Shown in pieces: positions 1 through 8,344 of a stretch of DNA of 64,000 bases. Each line of letters begins with the position of its first letter. Within the stretch, counting starts at the first letter, position 1. The notes below the pieces were generated by a model. The model was not told where the DNA came from, ran no database searches, and was given only the letters and a program-made list of their open reading frames with translations. This stretch comes from Rhodothermia bacterium. Its GTDB lineage: Bacteria > Bacteroidota > Rhodothermia > Balneolales > Balneolaceae. The translations under genes and the position numbers were made by a program. The stretch spans positions 1-64,000 of the forward strand of contig JAUICM010000002.1 in the NCBI GenBank assembly GCA_030427885.1, in the 5' to 3' direction.

Positions 1-10
1 TGGCTTCTAA
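1..10 (+). CDS. Possible 3' end of an upstream gene (SusC/TonB receptor?)
   Basis: The first ten bases can be read as the codons for Gly-Phe followed by TAA. Outer-membrane barrels often end in a terminal aromatic residue, and SusC-type TonB-dependent receptors normally lie directly upstream of a SusD gene such as the one starting 20 bases later. Only two codons are visible, so this is contextual inference. Confidence 0.3.
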
Positions 11-29
11 TCATAACAGAGGCAATAAC

Positions 30-1499
30 ATGAAACTTCCAAATAAGAAAATGACTATGAATTCTTTTAAAAAACTAAGCGTAGTTCTACTTGCAGTGGT
101 TGTATTCGCAAATTGCGATGACTTCGGTGATATTAACGTAGATCCGAACAACCCTTCTGCAGTAAAAACTGAGCTTTTACTGACAAGTGCATTAAGAAGC
201 ATTAGCGGATCTTTAGCTTCGGTTACTGGTACGCTATATGTTCAGCACATTTCTGAAACACAGTACAATGAAGGTGCTCGTTACCAGACTGTAAGTTTCG
301 ACTTCAGTGGGTACTACACGGGCGAACTTCGTGACCTGCAAACCATCATTGATCTAAACACCAGTGATGAAACCAAAGGCGATGTGATCAGCGGTGGTAG
401 CAATGCCAACCAGATCGCAGTAGCCCGTATCATGAAAGCATACTACTACCAGTTAATGGCGGATCGTTGGGGATACCTCCCTTACACCGAAGCCCTTCAA
501 GGTAGCGACAACTTCTCTCCTGCTTACGATAGCGATCAGTCAATCTATACTGATCTTATTAAAGAGCTCAAAGAAGCTGTTGCTCAGATGGACGGTGGAG
601 TTGGTGTAAACGGTGACTTCATTTTTGGTGGAGATATGGACAAGTGGGCACAATTTGCGAATACACTTCGTATGAGAATTGCCCTCAGAATGTCTGAAGC
701 TGATGCAACTACAGCAGCTGCTGAGTTTAACTCTGCACTTAATGCTGGTGTGATCACAGAAACTGTATGGTATCCGTACCTTGCAGAGTCTGCAAACCAG
801 AACCCATGGTATGCACGTTTTATCACCAGAACGGATTATGCCATCAGTGATGTACTTGCAGACACTATGGCTGCACTTACTGATATGCGTCTTACTGCAT
901 ATGCCGATCCTGCTCCAAATGCAGATGACGGCGATGGTGTAACTGAGATCTCTGATATCGTTGGTCTTTCCTACCATATCTCTGATCCGGGTTCTATCAC
1001 TAATGCTGAGGTATCATTCCCAGGTCAGGCTATGCGTGCACAGGATGCACCACTGGCAATCATCTCAATGGCAGAAGTTAAGCTTGCACAAGCGGAAGCT
1101 GCTCAAAGAGGATGGACAACTGGAAATGCTGCTACCTTGTATGCTGAAGGTATTGCCGCTTCCTGGGATCAGTGGGGTGTAACCGGTGACGGTACTGCTC
1201 TGGCTGCTTACATGGCTAATCCAGAAGTTGCATTCAATGCAACTAATGCAATGGATCAAATTGCATACGAAAAGTGGGTAGCTCTGTACGGTAATGGTTA
1301 CGAAGCATGGAGTGAGTGGAGAAGATTGGATCACCCAACGCTTGTTCCGCACCCAGATGCCTTGAATACTTCAGGCCAGATTCCTGTTCGTCACGGATAC
1401 CCAGCTTCTGAAAGTCAGCTTAACGAAGCTGCTTACACTGCAGCGGTTTCTGCTCAGGGAACTGATGACGAATCAACTCACGTTTGGTGGGATAACTAA
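30..1499 (+). CDS. SusD/RagB-family outer-membrane lipoprotein
   Basis: Surface nutrient-binding lipoprotein expected to work with a SusC-type TonB receptor in oligomer uptake. The 489-residue product starts with a basic stretch and a hydrophobic segment ending in a lipobox (VFANC, Cys about residue 29), then the NVDPNNPS segment typical of SusD-like proteins. The C-terminal part holds YEKWVALYGNGYEAWSEWRR, a common SusD-like motif region. The start at 30 has an AGAGG ribosome site; in-frame ATGs at 51 and 57 are possible. A strong terminator follows. The substrate cannot be deduced because no glycosidase or peptidase lies nearby. Confidence 0.88.
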   Translation: MKLPNKKMTMNSFKKLSVVLLAVVVFANCDDFGDINVDPNNPSAVKTELLLTSALRSISGSLASVTGTLYVQHISETQYNEGARYQTVSFDFSGYYTGELRDLQTIIDLNTSDETKGDVISGGSNANQIAVARIMKAYYYQLMADRWGYLPYTEALQGSDNFSPAYDSDQSIYTDLIKELKEAVAQMDGGVGVNGDFIFGGDMDKWAQFANTLRMRIALRMSEADATTAAAEFNSALNAGVITETVWYPYLAESANQNPWYARFITRTDYAISDVLADTMAALTDMRLTAYADPAPNADDGDGVTEISDIVGLSYHISDPGSITNAEVSFPGQAMRAQDAPLAIISMAEVKLAQAEAAQRGWTTGNAATLYAEGIAASWDQWGVTGDGTALAAYMANPEVAFNATNAMDQIAYEKWVALYGNGYEAWSEWRRLDHPTLVPHPDALNTSGQIPVRHGYPASESQLNEAAYTAAVSAQGTDDESTHVWWDN

Positions 1500-1526
1500 G
1501 ATAGTTATTACATTAACTTGATTTTG

Positions 1527-1559
1527 AAGGGCCTGCTGGTAACAGCAGGCCCTTTTTTA
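1527..1559 (+). terminator. Rho-independent terminator after the SusD gene
   Basis: A 12-bp stem (arms 1527-1538 and 1543-1554, GGGCCTGCTG against CAGCAGGCCC with flanking A/T pairs), a four-base loop and a T run. It lies 28 bases after the SusD stop and would end the presumed susCD transcript. Confidence 0.9.
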
Positions 1560-1673
1560 TTTTCTTTATTTACTGCGCTCCCTTCCTCCTCTTGCTGTAA
1601 TTCAATACAATAATATTTACTTTGCTCAGTAATGATGTGTGAACTAAGCCCCAAATGAAATCCAAGTTTTTCA

Positions 1674-3101
1674 ATGAGTACATGTAGATTCGTATTGCTT
1701 ACTGTCGCCTCTGTTTTGGTTAGTATAAATTTAATTTCATGCTCCAATTCAGAATTAAAGGCCGTTGAAAGAAATGGTGGATATGAATACAAACCCGGAT
1801 ATCCTGAAGTGCGCCTGGTGGGTTCGAGTTTTATAGATGAGGAAGAAAACACCTGGCTTAATCTGAATTATGATATTGTTTATGCAAGCATAGTTTTTAA
1901 AAAAGTTGAAGATCATTTTGAAACCGAGCTTGGTATAGAGTTGCAAATTTTAAATGAGTCTGATCCCCTCAATACCATTGATACAAGATCATCAGTTCTT
2001 GCATTAACTGCAGAAGATCAGAAAACCACGTTAAGTCAGAATACTTACTCGATAGAGGAATCCATCCCATTGGAACCTGGGAGATATAGTGTAAGATTGA
2101 TCGTCACAGATCTTAGTAATTCAAAGCAAACGTTCAGAAAGAGTGAAATTACAATTCCTGACCCGGCTGACAACCAAACGCATGTAACTAATATTCAGGT
2201 ATACTCAAAAGAGAACACCGATAGCTCCGGATTCAAACCAGTGACCACCTATGATCTGTCATCAATGGCAGATTCCGTTCGTTTTGTATTTCAGATAACG
2301 AACAACAACCCCGATGAACCGATAGTCATTGATTCCCGACTGATCAAATTTGAATCTGATACCAGCTATGCCAGACCACTCAGCTGGCCCAATTATTCCA
2401 CAGCCGGTATTTCTTATCGCGGGGTCAATTATGGAAGCTATGAGGAGATCACCACTTCGAGGAGGGTATTAACCCAACCCGGAAGCGTATTTATTGAATT
2501 CGTTTTCCCAAAACTGGAACGTGGAAACTACAGATTTGAGGTTAGATCCGAATTAAATGAGGATGAAGAATTATACAAGGGACGGGATTTTAGTATCAAA
2601 AGTCCAAACTACCCTTCTCTTAGAACACCTAGAGAACTTGCCGCCCCACTAATTTATATTATGAACCTGAAGGATTATGAAAAAATGATGGAAATTCAGG
2701 ATGAGGCAGATCTCAAAAAAGCAGTCGATCGATTCTGGTTATCCAATATTAAAAATACCACAAAGGCCCGGAATGTAATCTCTCTTTACTATGAAAGGGT
2801 TGAAGAAGCCAATAAACAGTTTGCGAACTTTAAAGAGGGCTGGAAAACTGATATGGGTATGATGTACATTCTGTTCGGTCCTCCGCGATATATTACCAAA
2901 TCTATTGATTCAGTAGTCTGGTCTTATTCAAACAATCTGTATGATCCTGAAACAAATTTTGGATTCCGTATCCCAAAAACAAAATCCCGTTTCTTCCCAT
3001 TTGATCACTATATCCTTTACAGGGATCAACAATATTATAGCATTCTCTATCAGCAAATCGAAATGTGGCTTTCAGGGGATATCACACGGGATAATTTGTG
3101 A
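1674..3101 (+). CDS. GWxTD domain-containing lipoprotein
   Basis: The 475-residue product has a short N-terminal hydrophobic segment with a lipobox-like LISC (Cys about residue 23) and a C-terminal GWxTD module containing GWKTDMGMMYILFGPPRYI. The GWxTD domain is known from predicted secreted proteins of Bacteroidota and Acidobacteriota, with no firmly assigned biochemical role. The middle region looks beta-rich. I see no good ribosome site before ATG 1674. An overlapping out-of-frame mini-ORF starts at 1654 (see findings), so the true N-terminus is uncertain. Confidence 0.8.
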   Translation: MSTCRFVLLTVASVLVSINLISCSNSELKAVERNGGYEYKPGYPEVRLVGSSFIDEEENTWLNLNYDIVYASIVFKKVEDHFETELGIELQILNESDPLNTIDTRSSVLALTAEDQKTTLSQNTYSIEESIPLEPGRYSVRLIVTDLSNSKQTFRKSEITIPDPADNQTHVTNIQVYSKENTDSSGFKPVTTYDLSSMADSVRFVFQITNNNPDEPIVIDSRLIKFESDTSYARPLSWPNYSTAGISYRGVNYGSYEEITTSRRVLTQPGSVFIEFVFPKLERGNYRFEVRSELNEDEELYKGRDFSIKSPNYPSLRTPRELAAPLIYIMNLKDYEKMMEIQDEADLKKAVDRFWLSNIKNTTKARNVISLYYERVEEANKQFANFKEGWKTDMGMMYILFGPPRYITKSIDSVVWSYSNNLYDPETNFGFRIPKTKSRFFPFDHYILYRDQQYYSILYQQIEMWLSGDITRDNL

Positions 3102-3149
3102 CCCGTTCTGATTTTTGAGAGTTATGAGTTGAGAGTTGATGGGGCTATT

Positions 3150-3206
3150 TCAATTTCCAACTCTTTTTCCATTATCCCGAGAGTATAGTGCGTATACTGT
3201 GAACAT
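3150..3206 (-). pseudogene. 5' remnant of a second GIY-YIG gene
   Basis: Read on the minus strand from 3206, the first nine codons give MFTVYALYS, identical to the start of the intact GIY-YIG gene at 3573. The frame then runs into unrelated sequence and stops at 3150. The shared codons lie inside the left copy of the 106-bp direct repeat. This is a truncated gene start left by duplication or recombination, not a functional gene. Confidence 0.7.
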
Positions 3207-3284
3207 AGACTTAAAATAAAAAAAGCCCTCTGTATTTCTACAGAAGGCTTCTATTTAGTGGCGGGGACAGGATTCGAACCTGCG
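3179..3284. repeat. 106-bp perfect direct repeat, left copy
   Basis: Identical base for base to 3546-3651 (offset 367). It contains the first codons of a GIY-YIG gene, a tRNA terminator and the 3' part of a tRNA-Met gene. Identity stops abruptly inside the T-arm/variable region of the tRNA. Confidence 0.95.
3218..3250 (-). terminator. Terminator, left repeat copy
   Basis: On the minus strand, AGCCTTCTGTA pairs with TACAGAGGGCT across a GAAA loop, followed by a T run. Same sequence as the terminator after the intact tRNA (3585-3617). Confidence 0.8.
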
Positions 3285-3319
3285 TCCGCCAGCCGGCGGA
3301 TAAGAGCCCAACGAGCTAC
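3259..3319 (-). pseudogene. Broken tRNA-Met copy carrying a palindrome
   Basis: The 3' half (T-arm and acceptor, 3259-3284) is identical to the intact tRNA-fMet, and the GTAGCTCGTTGGGCTC part (3304-3319) resembles its D-arm/anticodon stem. The anticodon loop and variable region are replaced by sequence including the palindrome TCCGCCAGCCGGCGGA (3285-3300). The 5' third is missing and is replaced by the end of the GIY-YIG gene, whose TAG stop lies in the D-stem remnant. It cannot fold as a tRNA. Confidence 0.8.
3285..3300. repeat. GC-rich palindrome inside the broken tRNA
   Basis: TCCGCCAGCCGGCGGA has 7-bp arms (TCCGCC... against ...GGCGGA) and sits exactly where the tRNA copy departs from the intact gene. 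It resembles small GC palindromes seen near GIY-YIG ORFs in Bacteroidota (recalled, not checked). Confidence 0.7.
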
Positions 3320-3545
3320 TTTGGAAATTTTAAACGTACCTGTCCCCAAATAAATGCTCTGCCCTTCGCGCTTTTCAATTCCTTCTCTCTTTGCATTGCT
3401 TCTGCTTTTGTTACGTGCTCCTCGGTATATACCAAAACCCAAGGCCGGTATTTGATCGTCCAGCCTTTGGTCCCAAGTGTATTATGTGAAAGTATCCTGG
3501 CATCAAGATCTGAAGTATACCCTAAGTATATTTTATCATATTCTG

Positions 3546-3573
<28 letters not shown>
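3316..3573 (-). CDS. Single-domain GIY-YIG endonuclease family protein
   Basis: The 85-residue product matches the compact GIY-YIG fold. The VYAL...KIYLGYTSD segment gives the family motif (VYA and YLG in place of GIY and YIG). Arg26 in DLDARILSHN is the expected helix arginine, and the Glu in AMQREKELK is the metal-ligand candidate. Family members (UPF0213/YhbQ-like) are small nuclease-fold proteins of unclear role. The gene lies between a complete tRNA-fMet and a broken tRNA copy; its first nine codons are in the right 106-bp repeat and its stop is in tRNA-derived sequence. This suggests a selfish or tRNA-targeted element. No nuclease assay is implied. Confidence 0.85.
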
Positions 3574-3698
<125 letters not shown>

Positions 3699-3808
3699 AT
3701 TTAGGATCACAAATATACGATTATTCTCTTACCAACATCAACAGAGTTTGGCTCTTTTTTTATCAAACTGAACTTTTGTTTCTGTATTTTTGGAAAAATT
3801 TCAAATAC

Positions 3809-5077
3809 ATGGCAATGATTTCAAGTAAAGACGCAATTTCACTGGAGAACAAATACGGAGCTCACAACTACCATCCCTTACCGGTAGTACTTTCAAAAGG
3901 AGAAGGTGTCTTTGTCTGGGATCCGGAAGGAAAAAAATATTACGACTTTCTTTCAGCGTATTCAGCAGTGAATCAGGGACATTGCCACCCAAAGATCACT
4001 AAAGCACTCGTTGATCAGGCTTCAACCCTTACTCTTACATCCAGGGCTTTTTATAATAATGTGCTGGGTGAATATGAAAAGTACATAACTGAGTATTTCG
4101 GCTTCGATAAGGTATTGCCAATGAATACCGGAGCCGAGGGAGTGGAAACTGCGATTAAGATCTGTAGAAAATGGGCCTACGAAGAAAAAGGTATTCCTGA
4201 AAATGAAGCACAGATCATTGTTTGTGAAAATAACTTCCACGGCAGAACTACCACAGTGATTTCATTCTCAAATGACCCGGATGCAAAGAAAAATTTCGGG
4301 CCTTATACCCCCGGCTTCATCAAGGTCCCATATAATGATATTGACTCCCTTAGGGAAGCACTTGACCAACCTAATGTGGCAGGTTTTCTGGTTGAACCTA
4401 TCCAGGGTGAGGCTGGTGTTGTAGTTCCTGATGATTTTTTTCTTGCAGAAGCAGCAGCATTATGCAAAAAGAATGGCGTTCTGTTCATTGCGGATGAGAT
4501 ACAGACCGGAATTGCCCGTACAGGCGCCTTACTTGCCGTGTGCGGCGATTGCAGCTGCCAGGGGCACTGTGAACGACAACTAAGTTATACAAGGCCTGAC
4601 ATCCTTATTCTGGGTAAAGCGCTCTCAGGTGGAGCTTATCCGGTATCTGCTGTACTTGCTGATGACTCAATCATGAATGTGATCAAGCCAGGGCAGCATG
4701 GTTCTACCTATGGTGGTAACCCTCTGGCTTCGAAAGTAGCTATAGCGGCCCTTGATGTGGTCAGGGATGAACATCTCGCTCAAAATGCCCGAACACTGGG
4801 CGAATTATTCCGTTCAGAAATGCAGAAACTCGTTGAAAAGTTTGAACTCTTCGTTAAAGTGCGTGGCAAAGGTCTTCTGAATGCTGTAGTGATCAATGAT
4901 ACACCTGAAAGTGACACGGCTTGGAAATTTTGCGTTGAACTCAAAAACAAGGGGCTTCTCGCTAAACCAACCCATGGAAATATAATCCGGTTTGCCCCTC
5001 CTCTGGTCATGACCGAAGAACAGCTACTGGATTGTGTATCAATAATAGAAAGCACGCTAAAGGAGTTTACAGCCTGA
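3809..5077 (+). CDS. rocD: Ornithine aminotransferase
   Basis: PLP enzyme transferring the delta-amino group of ornithine to 2-oxoglutarate, giving glutamate semialdehyde (arginine/proline catabolism, cytosolic). From ATG 3809 the product is 422 residues. An upstream in-frame ATG at 3776 adds 11 residues unlike the family start, so I prefer 3809. Motifs: GHCHPKI near the N-terminus, the [12 protein letters not shown] cofactor region, [11 protein letters not shown], and LGKALSGG with PLP lysine K270. Unusual for textbook enzymes, a Cys-rich insert with C245, C248, C250 and C254 lies just before the lysine loop; I recall similar inserts in Bacteroidota homologues. The stop abuts the convergent LytTR gene. 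Confidence 0.93.
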   Translation: MAMISSKDAISLENKYGAHNYHPLPVVLSKGEGVFVWDPEGKKYYDFLSAYSAVNQGHCHPKITKALVDQASTLTLTSRAFYNNVLGEYEKYITEYFGFDKVLPMNTGAEGVETAIKICRKWAYEEKGIPENEAQIIVCENNFHGRTTTVISFSNDPDAKKNFGPYTPGFIKVPYNDIDSLREALDQPNVAGFLVEPIQGEAGVVVPDDFFLAEAAALCKKNGVLFIADEIQTGIARTGALLAVCGDCSCQGHCERQLSYTRPDILILGKALSGGAYPVSAVLADDSIMNVIKPGQHGSTYGGNPLASKVAIAALDVVRDEHLAQNARTLGELFRSEMQKLVEKFELFVKVRGKGLLNAVVINDTPESDTAWKFCVELKNKGLLAKPTHGNIIRFAPPLVMTEEQLLDCVSIIESTLKEFTA

Positions 5078-5842
5078 CTAAACTCCAAGCCAGCTTTTTA
5101 GCTCCGGAGTTTTGTTCCTGCTTACGATAACTTCAATATCCGGAACCGGATGGAGTTTAGCTGTGACCTGGCCTTTGAAATAGGGTTCCAATTCCTGAAT
5201 AGCAGAAACATTAGCTATGAATTGCCTGTTCAATCTGAAGAACATTTCAGGATCAAGTAGTTCTTCCAGATCGTTAAGTGTGTAGTTGATGATATATTTT
5301 TTGCTCTGATCGGTAACCAACCAAACCATTTTATCAGTAGCCAAGAAATACGCTATGTCTTCCGTCTTTACAGGGAAAAGCTTTCTACCCAATTTTACCA
5401 GAAATCGTTCTTTGAAGCTTTTTTGTTCAAAGAAGGTTTTTGTGAACCTGAAATTTCCAGTCTCAAGAAACACATTCCGCATCGAATCAAATTTTTCGAG
5501 TGCAGATTGAACATCTTCTTTTGTTATAGGCTTAACAAGATAATCGACGCTATTCAGTTTAAATGCTCTGAGTGCGTATTCATCATATGCTGTGGTGAAA
5601 ATAACAGGAATTGTAAGCTCCATCTCATCCAGCGTATTGAAGCAAGGACCGTCCGCTAATTCTATATCCATAAAAATGAGATCAATCGAACCTTCTTTTT
5701 CGAGGATCAGGTTTTTTGCCTCTTCTCCCGTTTCCAGGATGCCCTCAATAGATATCCCCGGAGAAATCTCTTCCAGATAACTCTGTAATAATTTTCCGGC
5801 AGGTGCTTCATCCTCGCAGATCAATACATTCAGTTTATTCAT
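5078..5842 (-). CDS. LytTR-family response regulator
   Basis: Cytoplasmic transcription regulator of 254 residues. The receiver domain starts MNKLNVLICEDE; the phosphoacceptor is D59 (LIFMD) and TTAYDEYALRAFKLNSVDYLVKP follows. The C-terminal half is a LytTR DNA-binding domain (LVKLGRKLFPVKTEDIAYFLA...RLNRQFIANV). A longer reading frame from 5932 exists, but ATG 5842 overlaps the upstream kinase stop (ATGAATAA) and gives the family-typical start, implying translational coupling. It is the output of the kinase at 5835-6869; targets are not visible. Confidence 0.93.
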   Translation of the reverse strand: MNKLNVLICEDEAPAGKLLQSYLEEISPGISIEGILETGEEAKNLILEKEGSIDLIFMDIELADGPCFNTLDEMELTIPVIFTTAYDEYALRAFKLNSVDYLVKPITKEDVQSALEKFDSMRNVFLETGNFRFTKTFFEQKSFKERFLVKLGRKLFPVKTEDIAYFLATDKMVWLVTDQSKKYIINYTLNDLEELLDPEMFFRLNRQFIANVSAIQELEPYFKGQVTAKLHPVPDIEVIVSRNKTPELKSWLGV

Positions 5843-6869
5843 GATCAAGTAGTGGTAGCTTAACGGTGAATTCAGTTTTTCCTTTACTGATCTCAACAGT
5901 CCGATCGGTAAGAAAATGATATCGCTCTTCAATATTTTTAAGACCTACCCCGGTACTATGCACCGAAGAGCTTTTTGGCTGTAATTTATTTCTGACCTCC
6001 AGAAAACCATCTTTTGAAATTTTGATACTGATATCGAGTGATCTTCTGCCTGATATCTCATTATGCTTCACTGCATTTTCGATAAGGATCTGCAAAGTAG
6101 CTGGTGGAATTTTTGTATGTGCATTTCCGCTCAGATCAATCTCACAGTTGATCTGGTCATTGAAGCGAATTCCCAGCAGAAAAAGATACTTTCGTATGAA
6201 TGAGATCTCTTCTGATAAATCCACCAATTCTTCATTTTTATTATTCAGGATATACCGATAGATCTCACTCAATGCTTCCAGGTATTTTCGGGCAAGATCA
6301 GGATCGACCGAGATAAGAGCACTTAGCACATTGAAATTATTAAACAAAAAATGAGGACTAACCTGTGCCTGCAGAGCACCAAGCTTTGCCTTCATATTCT
6401 CTTTTTCCAGCACTTCATTCTTGAGAATACTTCTTTTCCATTCTTCTATCAGCACATCTACATTCACAAAAACTGCCACCAAAAAAGAAAATACCAATGC
6501 GAACAGATTGTATTCGATGAGTCCCGGGATCCATAATCCAAGCTTCCATATCTGTTCATATAAAATAAACATGAACAACGAAACTATTATCGGAGTCACT
6601 ATTACTGTAAATAAAGACTCCAAAAGTACTCTGCGAGCAGGATTGGCTCTCCAGGTAGATTTCTTATCAAGCAAGCTGCTTTTATAGGTATGGCATTCGA
6701 ACAACCCCACCAATATTAGAAATACAATTCCCGAATAAGTAGCGTGAGCATATAGCTCCATTTGAGTAAACTCATAGCCTCTGATCAAATACAGCAAGGT
6801 GTAAGAGGGCACTGCAAACACCAGAGCTAGCAATACTCGGTTTCTGAAGGTATTAACTCTCATATCCAA
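5835..6869 (-). CDS. LytS/YehU-type sensor histidine kinase
   Basis: Membrane kinase of 344 residues partnered with the LytTR regulator it overlaps by 8 bases. About four hydrophobic segments fill residues 10-145, followed by a short coiled coil and a His_kinase domain with QAQVSPHFLFNNFN (phospho-acceptor H173). An HATPase region follows (ATLQILIENAVKHNEI, then STGVGLKNIEERY). There is no periplasmic sensing domain, so it probably senses within the membrane or through the co-transcribed secreted propeller protein. The start lies five bases after the stop of that gene. ATG 6863 is an alternative start. Confidence 0.92.
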   Translation of the reverse strand: MDMRVNTFRNRVLLALVFAVPSYTLLYLIRGYEFTQMELYAHATYSGIVFLILVGLFECHTYKSSLLDKKSTWRANPARRVLLESLFTVIVTPIIVSLFMFILYEQIWKLGLWIPGLIEYNLFALVFSFLVAVFVNVDVLIEEWKRSILKNEVLEKENMKAKLGALQAQVSPHFLFNNFNVLSALISVDPDLARKYLEALSEIYRYILNNKNEELVDLSEEISFIRKYLFLLGIRFNDQINCEIDLSGNAHTKIPPATLQILIENAVKHNEISGRRSLDISIKISKDGFLEVRNKLQPKSSSVHSTGVGLKNIEERYHFLTDRTVEISKGKTEFTVKLPLLDHE

Positions 6870-6874
6870 ATAAA

Positions 6875-8128
6875 TCAGTTGATGGATAGTTTATAGATCC
6901 TGATCTCAGGCCAATTATCTGTACGGGGCTTACCTTCTTCATAATATTGCCAGGGGCTATTTCCAATATAATATAAATCACTACCCACCCAAACACCGAG
7001 TGTAGGCTCTGTAAGCCCCAATGTTGACTGAACTTCATAGGCTAACGTCTCAGGTATTCCCAACCCCTCCTCGTCTAACTGAATACTCAGAATCCGAACT
7101 GGCAGCGTACCATTCTGAAGCAGAATCAGGTTTCCATTCTTTTGATAGATCCCATCCGATCCTCTCAATAAATGATTCTCACTGATCAATGGCTCCATAT
7201 TCCCGTTTGAGACATTTACTCTGTATATCCCTGTAATATAATCAGAAACATACAAATACCGGGAATCTCCACTTACTGCTAAACCCTGAAGATTATACCA
7301 ACGGGAACTACTTATTAATGCCTGCAATGATGAATCCTGTTCTGAAATCCTGTATACCAAGGGATACTTACTGTCTGTAACGTATAATGTGCCATCCCCT
7401 GAAATTGTTAAATCTCCAAAAATGTGCTCTCCTTCAACCTCATAAACCTTCTCCAGCTTATGTGACTCCATGTTAAAACACAACACTGCAGAACGGCCAT
7501 CCAGGTTCTGCCTGTATCCACTAAAATTTTCAAATGCCGCGGTAGTTATCCAAAGCTTTTCCCCTTTAATCGCTATCCCGACAGCAGACCAATATCCGTG
7601 TTCTTTTAAATCGATCTCTATTTTTTCATCACTCCCATCCTTTGCAAAACTAAAAATCAGGCCGTTCCTGATGTCTGTTAAGTAAAATCTGTTTTCTGCT
7701 TCAGAATAAGCTATTCCCTCCGGGTGGAAGTCATCTTTTTTGATGGTGAATACTAACTCACTGTAATCAATGAGTTCGTTATATCCCAGGATCTTACTTT
7801 CAAGTTTATTCCAGCTCTTTAGTCCATGTAACCCTTCGAATTCAGAATCTGCAAGTATTTCCCCATCCGCATAAAAATCTGAACGATATATTAGTGTTTC
7901 AACAGCTTTCTCAGGCTTCTCATTCAGCACATAAGCCACAGCCAGATTATATAAAAAAGATCTGTGATTTGGACGAAGTGAATCCGCTTTCAGGGTCATT
8001 TCTAAAAACACCGGCCAGTTTTCTGCTTCATAGGCTTTTATACTCTCCCGGTAATATTCGAGGTAATTCTGGGCCTTGATTTCACCAGAAAGCACTAACA
8101 AAAGCAGAATGATCAGATATCGGTTCAT
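6875..8128 (-). CDS. Secreted TPR plus SMP-30/NHL-like beta-propeller protein
   Basis: The 417-residue product has a cleavable signal peptide (LLLLVLSGEIKAQ), a TPR-like helical stretch (about residues 25-75) and then propeller-like repeats of the SMP-30/gluconolactonase type (FHPEGIAYSEAENRFYLTDIRNG, DLTISGDGTLYVTD, LAVSGDSRYLYVSDY). It is the first gene of an operon with a membrane histidine kinase and LytTR regulator, spaced by five bases. This suggests, without proving, that it is a periplasmic ligand-binding or accessory sensor protein for that system. An enzyme role (lactonase) cannot be excluded. Confidence 0.7.
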   Translation of the reverse strand: MNRYLIILLLLVLSGEIKAQNYLEYYRESIKAYEAENWPVFLEMTLKADSLRPNHRSFLYNLAVAYVLNEKPEKAVETLIYRSDFYADGEILADSEFEGLHGLKSWNKLESKILGYNELIDYSELVFTIKKDDFHPEGIAYSEAENRFYLTDIRNGLIFSFAKDGSDEKIEIDLKEHGYWSAVGIAIKGEKLWITTAAFENFSGYRQNLDGRSAVLCFNMESHKLEKVYEVEGEHIFGDLTISGDGTLYVTDSKYPLVYRISEQDSSLQALISSSRWYNLQGLAVSGDSRYLYVSDYITGIYRVNVSNGNMEPLISENHLLRGSDGIYQKNGNLILLQNGTLPVRILSIQLDEEGLGIPETLAYEVQSTLGLTEPTLGVWVGSDLYYIGNSPWQYYEEGKPRTDNWPEIRIYKLSIN

Positions 8129-8344
8129 GTTTTTATCTTAAGCTAATCACGGTTGTTTTCTTAGCCAATCCTTCCTCGATAAAAAGTCACTTTAACAGGT
8201 TCAAAGCTACTTTGAGTTATTTGAGTGAATCGCTTATCCACTTAATTTGCGCATTCATCCTCTTAAAGTAGAATACTGAGTAGAAAATCCTTCAAATTGA
8301 GCTTTAATACAGGATCTTGCTGAAAATTAATAAAAGGCCCCCCG

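Noticed and set aside
540-977. Minus-strand ORF opposite the SusD gene
   Set aside because: Shadow frame with a Cys/Ser/His-rich composition and no homology to known proteins; the plus-strand gene is certain.
3251-3442. Open frame of 63 codons overlapping the GIY-YIG gene and reading through the broken tRNA
   Set aside because: Its last third is a translation of tRNA-derived sequence and it overlaps the better GIY-YIG frame on the same strand; it is an artefact of the repeat.
8129-8344. Gap between the propeller gene and the esterase
   Set aside because: No ORF, repeat, hairpin or clear promoter motif that I can support; it should hold the two divergent promoters.
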